From positions 1-64,000 of the forward strand of contig NZ_JAIUHG010000029.1 in NCBI RefSeq assembly GCF_020164955.1: a stretch of 64,000 bases of DNA. The letters run 5' to 3'. Within the stretch, counting starts at the first letter, position 1; every line of letters begins with the position of its first letter. Under the pieces are notes generated by a model. It saw only the letters and a program-made list of their open reading frames with translations, was not told where the DNA came from and made no database searches. The position numbers and the translations under genes are program-made. This DNA comes from Mesorhizobium sp. CA8. GTDB taxonomy: Bacteria; Pseudomonadota; Alphaproteobacteria; Rhizobiales; Rhizobiaceae. This document shows, in pieces, positions 52,463 through 60,582 of the stretch.

Positions 52463-53476
52463 ATGAAACAAAGAATGCTTGGGAAGCTCGCCGTCAGCGA
52501 GATCGGCTTCGGCTGCATGGGCCTCGACTTCAGCTATGGCCATCGCGTCAGCCGCGAAGAAGGGATCACGCTCATTCGCCAGGCGGCGGAGCGCGGCGTC
52601 ACCTTCTTCGACACCGCTGAGATCTACGGCCCCTTCACCAACGAAGAGCTGGTCGGCGAAGCGCTTCGGCCCATCCGCGACCAGGTCGTGATCGCCACCA
52701 AGTTCGGCTTCGACATCGATCCCGACACCGGAGAGAATCGCGGCGTATCGAGCCGGCCGGAGCACATCCGCGGCCATGTCGAGCGCTCGCTCAAGCGCCT
52801 CGGCGTGGAAACCGTGGATCTCATCTACCAGCATCGCGTCGACCCCACCGTTCCGATCGAAGACGTCGCTGGCGTCGTTCGCGACCTGATCACGGAGGGC
52901 AAGGCGAAGGGTTTCGGCCTGTCCGAGCCCGGCGTGCAGACGCTGCGCCGTGCGCACGGCGTGCAGCCCGTCACCGCCGTCCAGAACGAATATTCGCTGT
53001 GGTGGCGGGCGCCGGAAACCAACGGCATCCTGGCCACCTGCGACGAGCTCAGCATCGGCTTCGTGCCCTACAGCCCGCTCGGCAAGGGGTTCCTGACCGG
53101 CACGATGCGCGCAGACACCAAACTCGACAAGAGCGACTTTCGCGCGGCGATCCCACGCTTCCAGCCAGAGGCGCTCGCCAAGAACCAAGCGTTCGTGGAC
53201 CTGCTGAAGCGTATTGCGGCGGCAAGAGGCGCCACCCCGGCGCAGATCGCGCTCGCCTGGCTGCTGGCCCAACATCCCTACATCGTGCCGATCCCCGGCA
53301 CCACCAAGCTGCACCGGCTGGAAGAAAATCTGGGCGCCGCCGATATCGAACTGACCGCGGGCGATCTCGCAGAGATCAAGTCGGCGCTTGCCGGTCTAGA
53401 AGTCGAAGGCGACCGCTATACGCCCGCGGGCAATGCGATGGCCGGCGTGGAAGCCCCCACGAAGGAGATTGTCTGA
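52463..53476 (+). CDS. Aldo/keto reductase
   Basis: A 337-residue AKR. Catalytic Asp/Tyr in FFDTAEIYGPFTNEE, Lys in VIATKFGFDI, His in LIYQHRVDPTVPIED; then FVPYSPLGKGFLTG and IPGTTKLHRLEENLGA. AAAGGAGTAGATC precedes the ATG. Its stop overlaps the ATG of the downstream broken SDR by one base. Paralogue of the AKR at 51258. Confidence 0.9.
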   Translation: MKQRMLGKLAVSEIGFGCMGLDFSYGHRVSREEGITLIRQAAERGVTFFDTAEIYGPFTNEELVGEALRPIRDQVVIATKFGFDIDPDTGENRGVSSRPEHIRGHVERSLKRLGVETVDLIYQHRVDPTVPIEDVAGVVRDLITEGKAKGFGLSEPGVQTLRRAHGVQPVTAVQNEYSLWWRAPETNGILATCDELSIGFVPYSPLGKGFLTGTMRADTKLDKSDFRAAIPRFQPEALAKNQAFVDLLKRIAAARGATPAQIALAWLLAQHPYIVPIPGTTKLHRLEENLGAADIELTAGDLAEIKSALAGLEVEGDRYTPAGNAMAGVEAPTKEIV

Positions 53477-54302
53477 TGTCACAGGTTGTCGTCGTCGTGG
53501 GAGCCGGTTCCATCGGCCAGGCAGTCGCCCGACGGGTAAGCGTGGGCAAGACGGTGCTGCTCGCCGACCTGCGCCCGGAAAATGCGGAGGCCGCTGCCAA
53601 GGCGCTGAGCGATGCTGGCTACGATGCCCGCACAACCACCGTCGATGTTTCTTCGCGTGGATCGGTCGAGGCGCTGGTCGCATACGCGGCCGCACTAGGC
53701 GAGGTCACCGGCCTCATCCAGGCCGAGGGCGTCTCGCCCTCGCAAGCACCGATCGAGGCGATCCTGGAGGTCGATCTCTACGGCACGGCGCTACTGCTGG
53801 AGGCGTTCGGAAATGTTGTCGCGAAGGGGGGCTCGGGCGTCGTGATCTCGTCTCAGTCCGGGCACCGCATGGCGCCGCTCACCATCGAGCAGAACCGGCA
53901 ACTGGCGATCACCCCTGTCGACGAACTGCTCGACCTTCCGTTTCTCCAACGGGTCAGGTGCAGGATACGCTCCACGCCTATCAGCTTTCCAAGCGCGGCA
54001 ATGGACTGCGCGTGCAGGCGGAAGCTGTGCGCTGGGGCCGACGCGGCGCCCGCATCAACGCGATCAGCCCCGGCATCGTCATGACGCCGCTCGCCAAGGA
54101 CGAACTGAACGATCCGCGTGGCGAAGGTTATCGCAAGATGATCGAGAGCTCGATCGCGGGCCGCGCGGCCACGCCTGATGAGATCGCCAACGTTGCCGCC
54201 CTGCTGACGGGGACAGATGGCGCCTTCATCACCGGCAGCGACTTCCTGGTCGACGGCGGGACCACGGCCGTCCACTGGTTCGGCGAAGCCAACCGGGGAT
54301 AA
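53476..54302 (+). pseudogene. SDR oxidoreductase disrupted by a frameshift
   Basis: The first frame reads VVVVGAGSIGQAVARRVSVG through PVDELLDLPFLQ, matching the SDR at 50382. From about 53950 the match continues one frame over with GQVQDTLHAYQLSKRGNGLR (Y-x-x-x-K present), INAISPGIVMTPLAKDELND and GSDFLVDGG to a stop at 54302. A single-base deletion near 53950 explains it. Real inactivation or a sequencing error cannot be told apart here. Confidence 0.8.
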
Positions 54303-54368
54303 TTCTCGATCAGTCCAGATTTCAATCCGTGGGCAAGGTCTTGCTCCGGCCAAAAGGCGAAAAGACCA

Positions 54369-54960
54369 TGATCGGAAAGCCAACGCGCGGCGAGTTCCAT
54401 CGGCGGCAGATCCTGCGAGGGGCAGCTCTCGCCGCGCCTCGAGCTGGACTGTCCCAGCGGCCTCTGCGCAAGGGTCCGGTCGGGGCGCCGTGATCTTCCT
54501 TTCCAGATCCAGCAATACGCGGATGCTGGCGGGGGACCTGTCGCGCCGCTTCCATCCCGATCTGGTCGAGATCCGCCCGCGTGATCCCTGGCCCGAGGAC
54601 TACGAAGAGATGGTCGATTGGGCGACGCGCTGGCGCAACAGCGACCAGCTTCTGCCGCTGAAATGGACCCTCGACCTCGCGGATCGTGCCTTCATATTCC
54701 TGGGCTTCCCAATTTGGGGCGGGTCGCTGCCCGCGCCTATGCGAAGCTTCCTCGCGACCGCCAATCTTGCCGGCAAACCCGTGCTGCCGTTCATCACACA
54801 CGGGGGCTTCGGCGCCGGCGACGCGATGGCCGAGGTTCGCCGCCTGATGCCCAATGCCGCTTTTGCCGAACCTCTCATCCTGCAATGCGATCAGGAGCGC
54901 GCCAGCCTGAACGCATTGCGAGGCTGGCTGAGCGATGTAGCTGCCGCGATCCCGCGCTGA
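54369..54960 (+). pseudogene. Flavodoxin-family protein with Tat-like leader, frameshifted
   Basis: An ATG at 54369 opens a leader with HRRQILRGAALAA, a twin-arginine-like signal. One frame over, starting near 54460, a flavodoxin-type domain runs to 54960: VIFLSRSSNTRMLAGDL (FMN phosphate loop), EIRPRDPWPEDYEEM, FLGFPIWGGSLPAPMRSFL and FITHGGFGAGDAM. A one-base shift separates leader and domain. A shorter cytosolic product from GTG at 54490 (156 residues) is conceivable. It follows the SDR/AKR set as its last member. Confidence 0.65.
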
Positions 54961-55126
54961 GAACGGCGAAATTCTCGTCTAGATCTTTCTCGATCCGGAG
55001 GGTTGCTCATCGTCCGCAGCGGTGAACTGCAATCGGGTGGCCTCTAGGATCGTCCAAACTCTATTTCGTGCTATTGACTGGACAATCTACGCTACAGTGC
55101 CCAAACCTATCCGACCTTATCCCCCG

Positions 55127-55146
55127 TCATTCCCACTCTATTGTTC
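55127..55146 (-). repeat. guaA-tail att-like site C
   Basis: Minus strand G-T-I-E-W-E then TGA (55127-55129), the best of the three matches to the GMP synthase C-terminus. Its 16 bp TCCCACTCTATTGTTC (55131-55146) equals site B exactly. Confidence 0.6.
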
Positions 55147-55370
55147 CAAACCAAGGTAAGTCGTTGATCTAGCTGGGTTTTTTCTTGCCTGACGCGCGAA
55201 AAGCCGACCTCCAGGCCGTCAAAATCTTACGGTATTGATTTTAAAGGAGAAATCGCACAAAAATATTTTGCGCGGTTTCGGCACCTATTGAGGTAGATCG
55301 CCTCTCGAAACTGATCTTCGGCTGCTTGGCGTCGCTCCAGAGCCCACCGAAAAGTACCGTCATCTCTCCC
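55127..55370. repeat. Diverged direct repeat, right copy (heads with site C)
   Basis: Partner of the repeat at 49014-49265, same orientation; starts at the att-like core and ends at AAAAGTACCGTCA. With flanking bases it fills the gap 54961-55490, in which I see no gene. Confidence 0.65.
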
Positions 55371-55490
55371 GTTTTCAGCCCGTCCGGTTTTGGACAAGCT
55401 TGGCGATAAGTTGACACCTCTCCAACGGATCTCAGGATCTTGGCGGAGCTGCGGTGGGGTTTGCCGGGCGGGCGAGTGGATTGTTGCGCA

Positions 55491-56102
55491 CTAACGCTTG
55501 CGCAATAAAACCGGTACGACGTGGTGAAAAGCGATTCCCTCATCGCGGTGTTCACCTCCGGTAATCGCTGCAAACCATGCTGCCGCAGCGCCAAGCGCGG
55601 AGCCTGCAGCAGTCGCAAAGCTAAAAATGGCAGCTATGTGGGCTGAAAGCCGCACCGTGCTTTCGTTGATTTGCGCGTCGGGGCGATTGACCACGGCGGC
55701 CGCGCCGTGCCCATCAATCATTGCCAAGAAAAACGCTGCTCCAAGTGTCGCTAGGGCCCAGACTGCGATGCCGTGTATGCCATCGCGGAATTCGCTTTCA
55801 CTTTGGCTGCTATCTTCCCAGCGCGTGCGCATTCGTCCAGCTACATAACCGCCAGCTGCGGAACTTGCTATAGCAACGATAACTACCCACAGCCCGGCCA
55901 CCAGCACATTCCAGGAAGCGCCACCGGTGGGAAGAGTCGGAGAACCCAGCGCCAAACCAGCGCTCGATCCGAATTGCAGAAGAACCACCGAAATGGCGCA
56001 AGCGATGACACCCCCGCCAAATATGCCTCCCCACTCAAGATAGGACGAGGTAGCCCCTTTTGGGGTCACTGCAGCGCTTTCCGTTGGGGCTATTTTGGCC
56101 AT
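55491..56102 (-). CDS. Hypothetical tetraspan membrane protein
   Basis: A 203-residue membrane protein. Four hydrophobic segments are visible: WGGIFGGGVIACAISVVLL, WNVLVAGLWVVIVAIASSAAGGYVAG, IAVWALATLGAAFFLAMI and AAIFSFATAAGSALGAAAAWFAA. The helix-2 end GGYVAGRMR and the acidic loop after it resemble rhizobial small membrane proteins sometimes labelled PhnA-like, without known function. ATG at 56102 is four bases after the stop of the 24-residue peptide gene, so the two are translationally linked. Confidence 0.72.
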   Translation of the reverse strand: MAKIAPTESAAVTPKGATSSYLEWGGIFGGGVIACAISVVLLQFGSSAGLALGSPTLPTGGASWNVLVAGLWVVIVAIASSAAGGYVAGRMRTRWEDSSQSESEFRDGIHGIAVWALATLGAAFFLAMIDGHGAAAVVNRPDAQINESTVRLSAHIAAIFSFATAAGSALGAAAAWFAAITGGEHRDEGIAFHHVVPVLLRKR

Positions 56103-56106
56103 GATC

Positions 56107-56181
56107 TTACCGAAGTCCAAAAAATGATAGAATGAACAAAACGATCACGACGAGGCCAACAAGATAGATTATTCCGTTCAC
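56107..56181 (-). CDS. 24-residue single-helix membrane peptide
   Basis: GTG at 56181 with AGGAGG at ideal spacing encodes VNGIIYLVGLVVIVLFILSF and a short FGLR end: one transmembrane helix and a basic tail. Near-identical ~24-residue peptides with the NGIIYLVGL start and FFGLR end occur widely in Rhizobiales. It lies directly upstream of the tetraspan protein gene. Function unknown; its size means many pipelines miss it. Confidence 0.7.
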   Translation of the reverse strand: MNGIIYLVGLVVIVLFILSFFGLR

Positions 56182-56354
56182 GGCATCCTCCTCCTGATTG
56201 CGGACCGAAACACAACGTGTCCGTGATGTTTTGGTTGCAAAGAGCCCGGCCCGGAAATCTGAACATTGACGATAATTGGAAATTCCGCCTGAGATCGGCA
56301 TTCCCAATGATGTGCGCGTCTAAGCAGCAGCAAAGCTGATTCAATGCATCCGTT

Positions 56355-56701
56355 GCCCTGCTTCGACCGGAATGCATCGTCGGCAGGGTTGGCAACCTTC
56401 TCGCCGTGCAGGATCGCAATCCATAGATCTGCTTCAGAATGTTTCGCACGTGCATAGCCATCGCCAGAGCCCCGCGGTCAACGATTTTGCCACAGTGGGT
56501 CCTTAGATCGTCCGGCCTGATTTCCATCAGAAGACGATTGCGCCATACCGGCAGAAGCTCGCGCTCAAAGACAGAACGTCGCATGGCTCGGGTGCTGTCG
56601 GCCATCGATGCGCTGGTCAGCCACTTCTCGCCGAATTCTGCGAAGCTCTTCGTTCCTTGATGCGGCGCTTCTCGCGCTGCTTCTCGATCGCACCGGTTCA
56701 C
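56355..56701 (-). pseudogene. P4-type tyrosine integrase remnant
   Basis: The minus strand reads KSFAEFGEKWLTSASMADST, then FERELLPVWRNRLLMEIRPDDL and HVRNILKQIYG, the core-binding domain of P4-like integrases. A one-base deletion near 56413 shifts the frame; the next frame continues ILHGEKVANPADD and then loses similarity. The catalytic domain with R-H-R-Y residues is absent. It lies 1.2 kb to the right of att-like site C. Confidence 0.82.
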
Positions 56702-56938
56702 GTGCCCAAAATCAGTACGAAAAGAGGGCTCCTCGCAAAAGTCAAGGTGCCCTCACCGGCTCCTATCAATTCATTAGAGACAATGGTCTAAAAACCTTCC
56801 TGATTGCTACCGACGTCGGGGCATCTGAGTTCGAATTGGATGAAGCTACCGGAGCAGCATCGATCGCATTAAGATGGGCAATGCGGACGCGAGCGGCCAC
56901 GGCGGGCACTTCTTCGTCGTTCCGGTTGGCAGGGCTGT
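56702..56938. other. Short stretch with a 23-bp repeat of the 15.4-kb gene
   Basis: No gene supported. Bases 56877-56899 are identical to 15464-15486 inside the 99-residue hypothetical gene, and the surrounding ~50 bp are similar, so this may be a tiny remnant of a related gene. Confidence 0.45.
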
Positions 56939-58597
56939 TCAACCAGCCGCACTTGCGATGCCTTGGTTCTTCCGTCTGGCCAGCAAAGTCGTGAGCCAGT
57001 CCGGATCCATCTCCGGCACGGACGAAAGGAGCAGTTCTGTGTAGGCTGCGTGGGGCGGCGTCAGTATCTCGGTTTTTAAGCCCTGCTCCACTACCTTCCC
57101 CTGATGCATGACTACAACCTCGTCGGCAATCGCTCTTACCGTTGCGATATCGTGGGTGATGAAGATGTAGCTGATGCCGAGTTCGCGCTGCAGGCGCATC
57201 AGCAGCGTCAACATCTCTTCCTGTACAATCTGATCCAGTGCCGAGGTGACCTCGTCACAGATGATGAGCTCCGGATTTGCAGCCAGCGCCCGGGCTAGGC
57301 AGATTCGCTGCTTCTGCCCTCCGGACAATTCTCCGGGCAGCCTGTCGAGGAAACCTTCATCCATCTCGATCATGTGCATGAGTTCAGCGATCCGCCGGTC
57401 GCGCTGCTGGCCTTTTAAGCCTAAATAGAATTCGAGCGGACGCGCGATTATCTCCTCGACAGTCTGGCGAGGGTTAAGCGCGCTGTCCGGCGACTGATAG
57501 ATCATTTGGATGCGCCGCAGCAGGTCTTTCGAGCGTTCCTTCAGGGACAATGGGAGCGGCTTGGCATCAAATGAGATCGACCCGGATATGGCAGGCAGCA
57601 AGCCCGTGACAACACGGGCTAGCGTCGATTTCCCAGACCCCGATTCGCCCACCACTGCCACGGTTCGGCCACGCGGAACCTTGATGGACACGTCAACCAG
57701 CACCTTAACCCTTCCGGCATACGCGGCGGTGACATTGTCGATCGACAGGATGTGATCGTGGGTCTGAATCTCCGGCTTGGCGAGCTTGCGCACGGCCCAG
57801 AGCGTGCGGGTGTATTCCTGGGCAGGTGCCGTCAGCATCTGCCGCGTGTCGGCCTCTTCGACGGTTTGCCCATGGCGCAGAACCATGATCCGGTCCGCCA
57901 TCTGCGCCACGACTGCCAGATCGTGCGTCACGTAGATCGCTGCCGTGTTGAAATCTTCAACAATCCTGCGGATCGAGGCCAGGACCTCGACTTGTGTCGT
58001 CACATCGAGCGCAGTGGTAGGCTCATCGAATACGATCAGGTCGGGTCGGCAAGCCATAGCCATGGCTGTCATGGCTCGCTGCAACTGGCCACCGGATACC
58101 TGGTGTGGATACCGGAAACCTATGCTCTCGGGTTCTGGAAGCTGGAGGCGTCGATAAAGGTCAATAGCGTCGGAATTGGCCTTGTCTCGGCTGGCGATCC
58201 CGTGCGCAACTGCCGTTTCCACGGTCTGATCGAGAAGCCGGTGAGCCGGGTTGAACCAGGCGGCCGCGCTTTGCGCCACGTAGGCAATGCGGGAGCCCCG
58301 CAGCCGCCGCCGGCGGGCTTCGGTCATTGACAAAAGATCGACGCCGTCGAACAGCACCGAGCCTTGGGTAATACGGCATCCCGGCTTGGCATACCCCATT
58401 GCCGCAAGGCCGATAGTCGACTTCCCGGCGCCGGATTCACCGATTAGTCCGAGCACTTCTCCGCGTTTAAGCGAGAGATCCACGCCGCGCACGATCGGGT
58501 GCCACCGCTCATCGGAAAAGCCTTCAACATGGAGGTTCCGAACCTTGAGAAGATCTGTTCCCTTTTCGCGCGCGGTGCCACTGCTATTTTTCATCAC
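56939..58597 (-). CDS. Dipeptide-type ABC importer ATP-binding protein (DppD-DppF fusion)
   Basis: A 552-residue protein with two complete ATPase domains. First: GESGAGKST near residues 54-62, QVSGGQLQRAMTAMAMA, LIVFDEPTTALD. Second: GESGSGKSTLARV near 322-334, LSGGQKQRICLARAL, LIICDEVTSALD and FITHDIATV. A short PDWL-type tail follows the second domain. One gene thus replaces separate DppD and DppF. It overlaps the permease upstream by 14 bp. Last gene of the minus-strand operon. Confidence 0.88.
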   Translation of the reverse strand: MMKNSSGTAREKGTDLLKVRNLHVEGFSDERWHPIVRGVDLSLKRGEVLGLIGESGAGKSTIGLAAMGYAKPGCRITQGSVLFDGVDLLSMTEARRRRLRGSRIAYVAQSAAAWFNPAHRLLDQTVETAVAHGIASRDKANSDAIDLYRRLQLPEPESIGFRYPHQVSGGQLQRAMTAMAMACRPDLIVFDEPTTALDVTTQVEVLASIRRIVEDFNTAAIYVTHDLAVVAQMADRIMVLRHGQTVEEADTRQMLTAPAQEYTRTLWAVRKLAKPEIQTHDHILSIDNVTAAYAGRVKVLVDVSIKVPRGRTVAVVGESGSGKSTLARVVTGLLPAISGSISFDAKPLPLSLKERSKDLLRRIQMIYQSPDSALNPRQTVEEIIARPLEFYLGLKGQQRDRRIAELMHMIEMDEGFLDRLPGELSGGQKQRICLARALAANPELIICDEVTSALDQIVQEEMLTLLMRLQRELGISYIFITHDIATVRAIADEVVVMHQGKVVEQGLKTEILTPPHAAYTELLLSSVPEMDPDWLTTLLARRKNQGIASAAG

Positions 58598-59477
58598 GCA
58601 GTCCGCTGGTCGAATGCAAAACCCAGTCGACGACGAAGTTCACCGCTACTGTGAGGAGGGCAATGGCCCCCGCCGGTAGCAGCGGCGTGACGTCGCCGTA
58701 GGTGATCAGCGTCGCGTTTTCCCGCACCATCGACCCCCAATCAGCCGATGGCGGCTGTATGCCGACGCCCAGGAACGACAGTGCTGCAATGGTCAGAAAC
58801 ACAAAACAAAATCGCAGACCAAATTCCGCTATGAGCGGCGGCAGAATGTTGGGGAGGATTTCCCTGCGCAGTATCCATGCGGGACCTTCGCCGCGCAATT
58901 GCGCGACCTCGACAAAATCCATCACCACTACGTTGAGCCCGACGGCTCGCGCCAAGCGGAACATCCGCGTTGAATCGAGCAGCGCTATGATCAAAACGAG
59001 GCTGGTGATCGACGAGCCGAATATCGAGAGCAGCATCAGCGCGAAAATCAGGCTTGGGATCGACATCAACACGTCCACCGCACGTGACAATAGCTGGTCT
59101 GGCCAGCCCCGGTACATTGCAGCCAGAAGGCCTAGCGTCACCCCCGCTGTAAACGATATGGTTGTTGTGGCGAAGGCGATGCCGATCGTGTTGCGAGCCC
59201 CGTAGATCAGTCGAGTAAGCATGTCGCGACCGAGTTGGTCGGTCCCGAACATAAACTCGTGGCTCCACGGCGCGAATGCCTCGCTAAATACCTGCGTTTC
59301 TCGATACGGAGCGATCAGCGGCGCAAACAAGGCGACCAGAATGTAGCAGAGGGTTACACCCATACCAAACCAGGCACTGAGCGGGGCCTTCTTCAGCGCT
59401 ATCCTCATGCGAGACCGGCGCGTGCGCTTTACCCTGGGCGCTCCGGTGGTCTGGATGACGGGCTCTGCGCTTGTCAT
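58584..59477 (-). CDS. Dipeptide-type ABC importer permease, DppC-like
   Basis: A 297-residue permease. A basic N-terminus (RVKRTRRSRMRIALKK) precedes the first helix; the typical FGTDQLGRDMLTRLIYGARNT lies near residues 95-115, and the EAA-type loop VVMDFVEVAQLRGEGPAWILRREILPNILP near 187-216. It overlaps the DppB-like gene by 4 bp and the ATPase gene by 14 bp. Confidence 0.88.
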   Translation of the reverse strand: MTSAEPVIQTTGAPRVKRTRRSRMRIALKKAPLSAWFGMGVTLCYILVALFAPLIAPYRETQVFSEAFAPWSHEFMFGTDQLGRDMLTRLIYGARNTIGIAFATTTISFTAGVTLGLLAAMYRGWPDQLLSRAVDVLMSIPSLIFALMLLSIFGSSITSLVLIIALLDSTRMFRLARAVGLNVVVMDFVEVAQLRGEGPAWILRREILPNILPPLIAEFGLRFCFVFLTIAALSFLGVGIQPPSADWGSMVRENATLITYGDVTPLLPAGAIALLTVAVNFVVDWVLHSTSGLRDEK

Positions 59478-60526
59478 CGTGGGTGCAAAAGCCTCGGGTT
59501 GGTTGCGATCGAAATGATGTCGGCGATCAGGTTGAGCAGAATGTAGGTAGCGGCGAAGACAAGGGCGCAGGCCTGCACGACGGGTACGTCTCTCGATTTC
59601 ACGGCATCGACCATCAGTTGCCCGACGCCGGGGTAGACGAACACCACCTCGACAACCACGACACCGACGATGAGATAGGCAAGATTGAAGGCGACAACCG
59701 TCACGATCGGGGCCCAGGCGTTTGGCAAAGCGTGCCGAAGCACGATCACCATTGGCCGCATTCCCTTCAACCGAGCCATGTCGATATAGGGGCTTGAAAG
59801 CATGTTGATGATTGCCGCGCGCGTCATTCGCATCATGTGAGCGACGATGACGAGTGTGAGCGTGATGGACGGCAGGGCTGCACGCCAGACGTGCTCCCAG
59901 AACGGAGTCTGGTCGCTGATGTTTGCCAGGGTCGGGAACTTCGGTACGACGTTCAGGGTCCAGTTGATTGAAACCGCAAGCCAGACGGGTAAAGACTGTG
60001 CGAACTGGGTGCCGGCGAACGTATCGCGCGAGATGATCAGGAAGGCGAGTATGTAGGCGACGAAGAATTCAGGGAACGAGATCGTCGTAAGCGTCACCGT
60101 GTTTACAAGTCGATCGAACCAGCTGTTGCGGTACAGGGCCGCAAGAATGCCCAACCCCAATGCCAGCGGCACCGCGACCAGCGCGGTCATTACCGCCAGG
60201 AACATGGTGTTGTAGAGACGAGGGGCAATGATTTCCGCGACGGTCCGCCGATAGCCGGTGCGACTTGCGAACGAGGATCCAAAGTCACCCTGTGCCATCT
60301 TACCGATCCAACTGAAATAGCGTTGGATTGGCGGGCGATCCAGGCCGATCTCGTGTTGAAGGGCCGCGACCGTTTCCGGGGTAGCAGATTGACCGAGCGT
60401 CGCCTTGGCGAAGTCGCCGGGCAGCATTGCGATCGCCGAAAAGATGATGATCGAAACGATGAACAAAGTGACCAGGCCGAGGCCCAATCGTTGCAGAACC
60501 GTTTTTGCGACCGGATTCACACGCAT
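59474..60526 (-). CDS. Dipeptide-type ABC importer permease, DppB-like
   Basis: A 350-residue permease. The first helix is LGLGLVTLFIVSIIIFSAIAMLPGDF, followed by the DppB-type LDRPPIQRYFSWIGKMAQGDFGSSF and the EAA loop SSPYIDMARLKGMRPMVIVLRHALPNAWAPI. The ATG at 60526 removes a 25-residue extension that would overlap the binding-protein gene; the Shine-Dalgarno is weak in either case. Confidence 0.85.
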   Translation of the reverse strand: MRVNPVAKTVLQRLGLGLVTLFIVSIIIFSAIAMLPGDFAKATLGQSATPETVAALQHEIGLDRPPIQRYFSWIGKMAQGDFGSSFASRTGYRRTVAEIIAPRLYNTMFLAVMTALVAVPLALGLGILAALYRNSWFDRLVNTVTLTTISFPEFFVAYILAFLIISRDTFAGTQFAQSLPVWLAVSINWTLNVVPKFPTLANISDQTPFWEHVWRAALPSITLTLVIVAHMMRMTRAAIINMLSSPYIDMARLKGMRPMVIVLRHALPNAWAPIVTVVAFNLAYLIVGVVVVEVVFVYPGVGQLMVDAVKSRDVPVVQACALVFAATYILLNLIADIISIATNPRLLHPR

Positions 60527-60582
60527 GCGTATACCCAGGGGCGCGCCGTCCGCAGCGCGAGCGGCGCGCTTGGCGAGCACCC

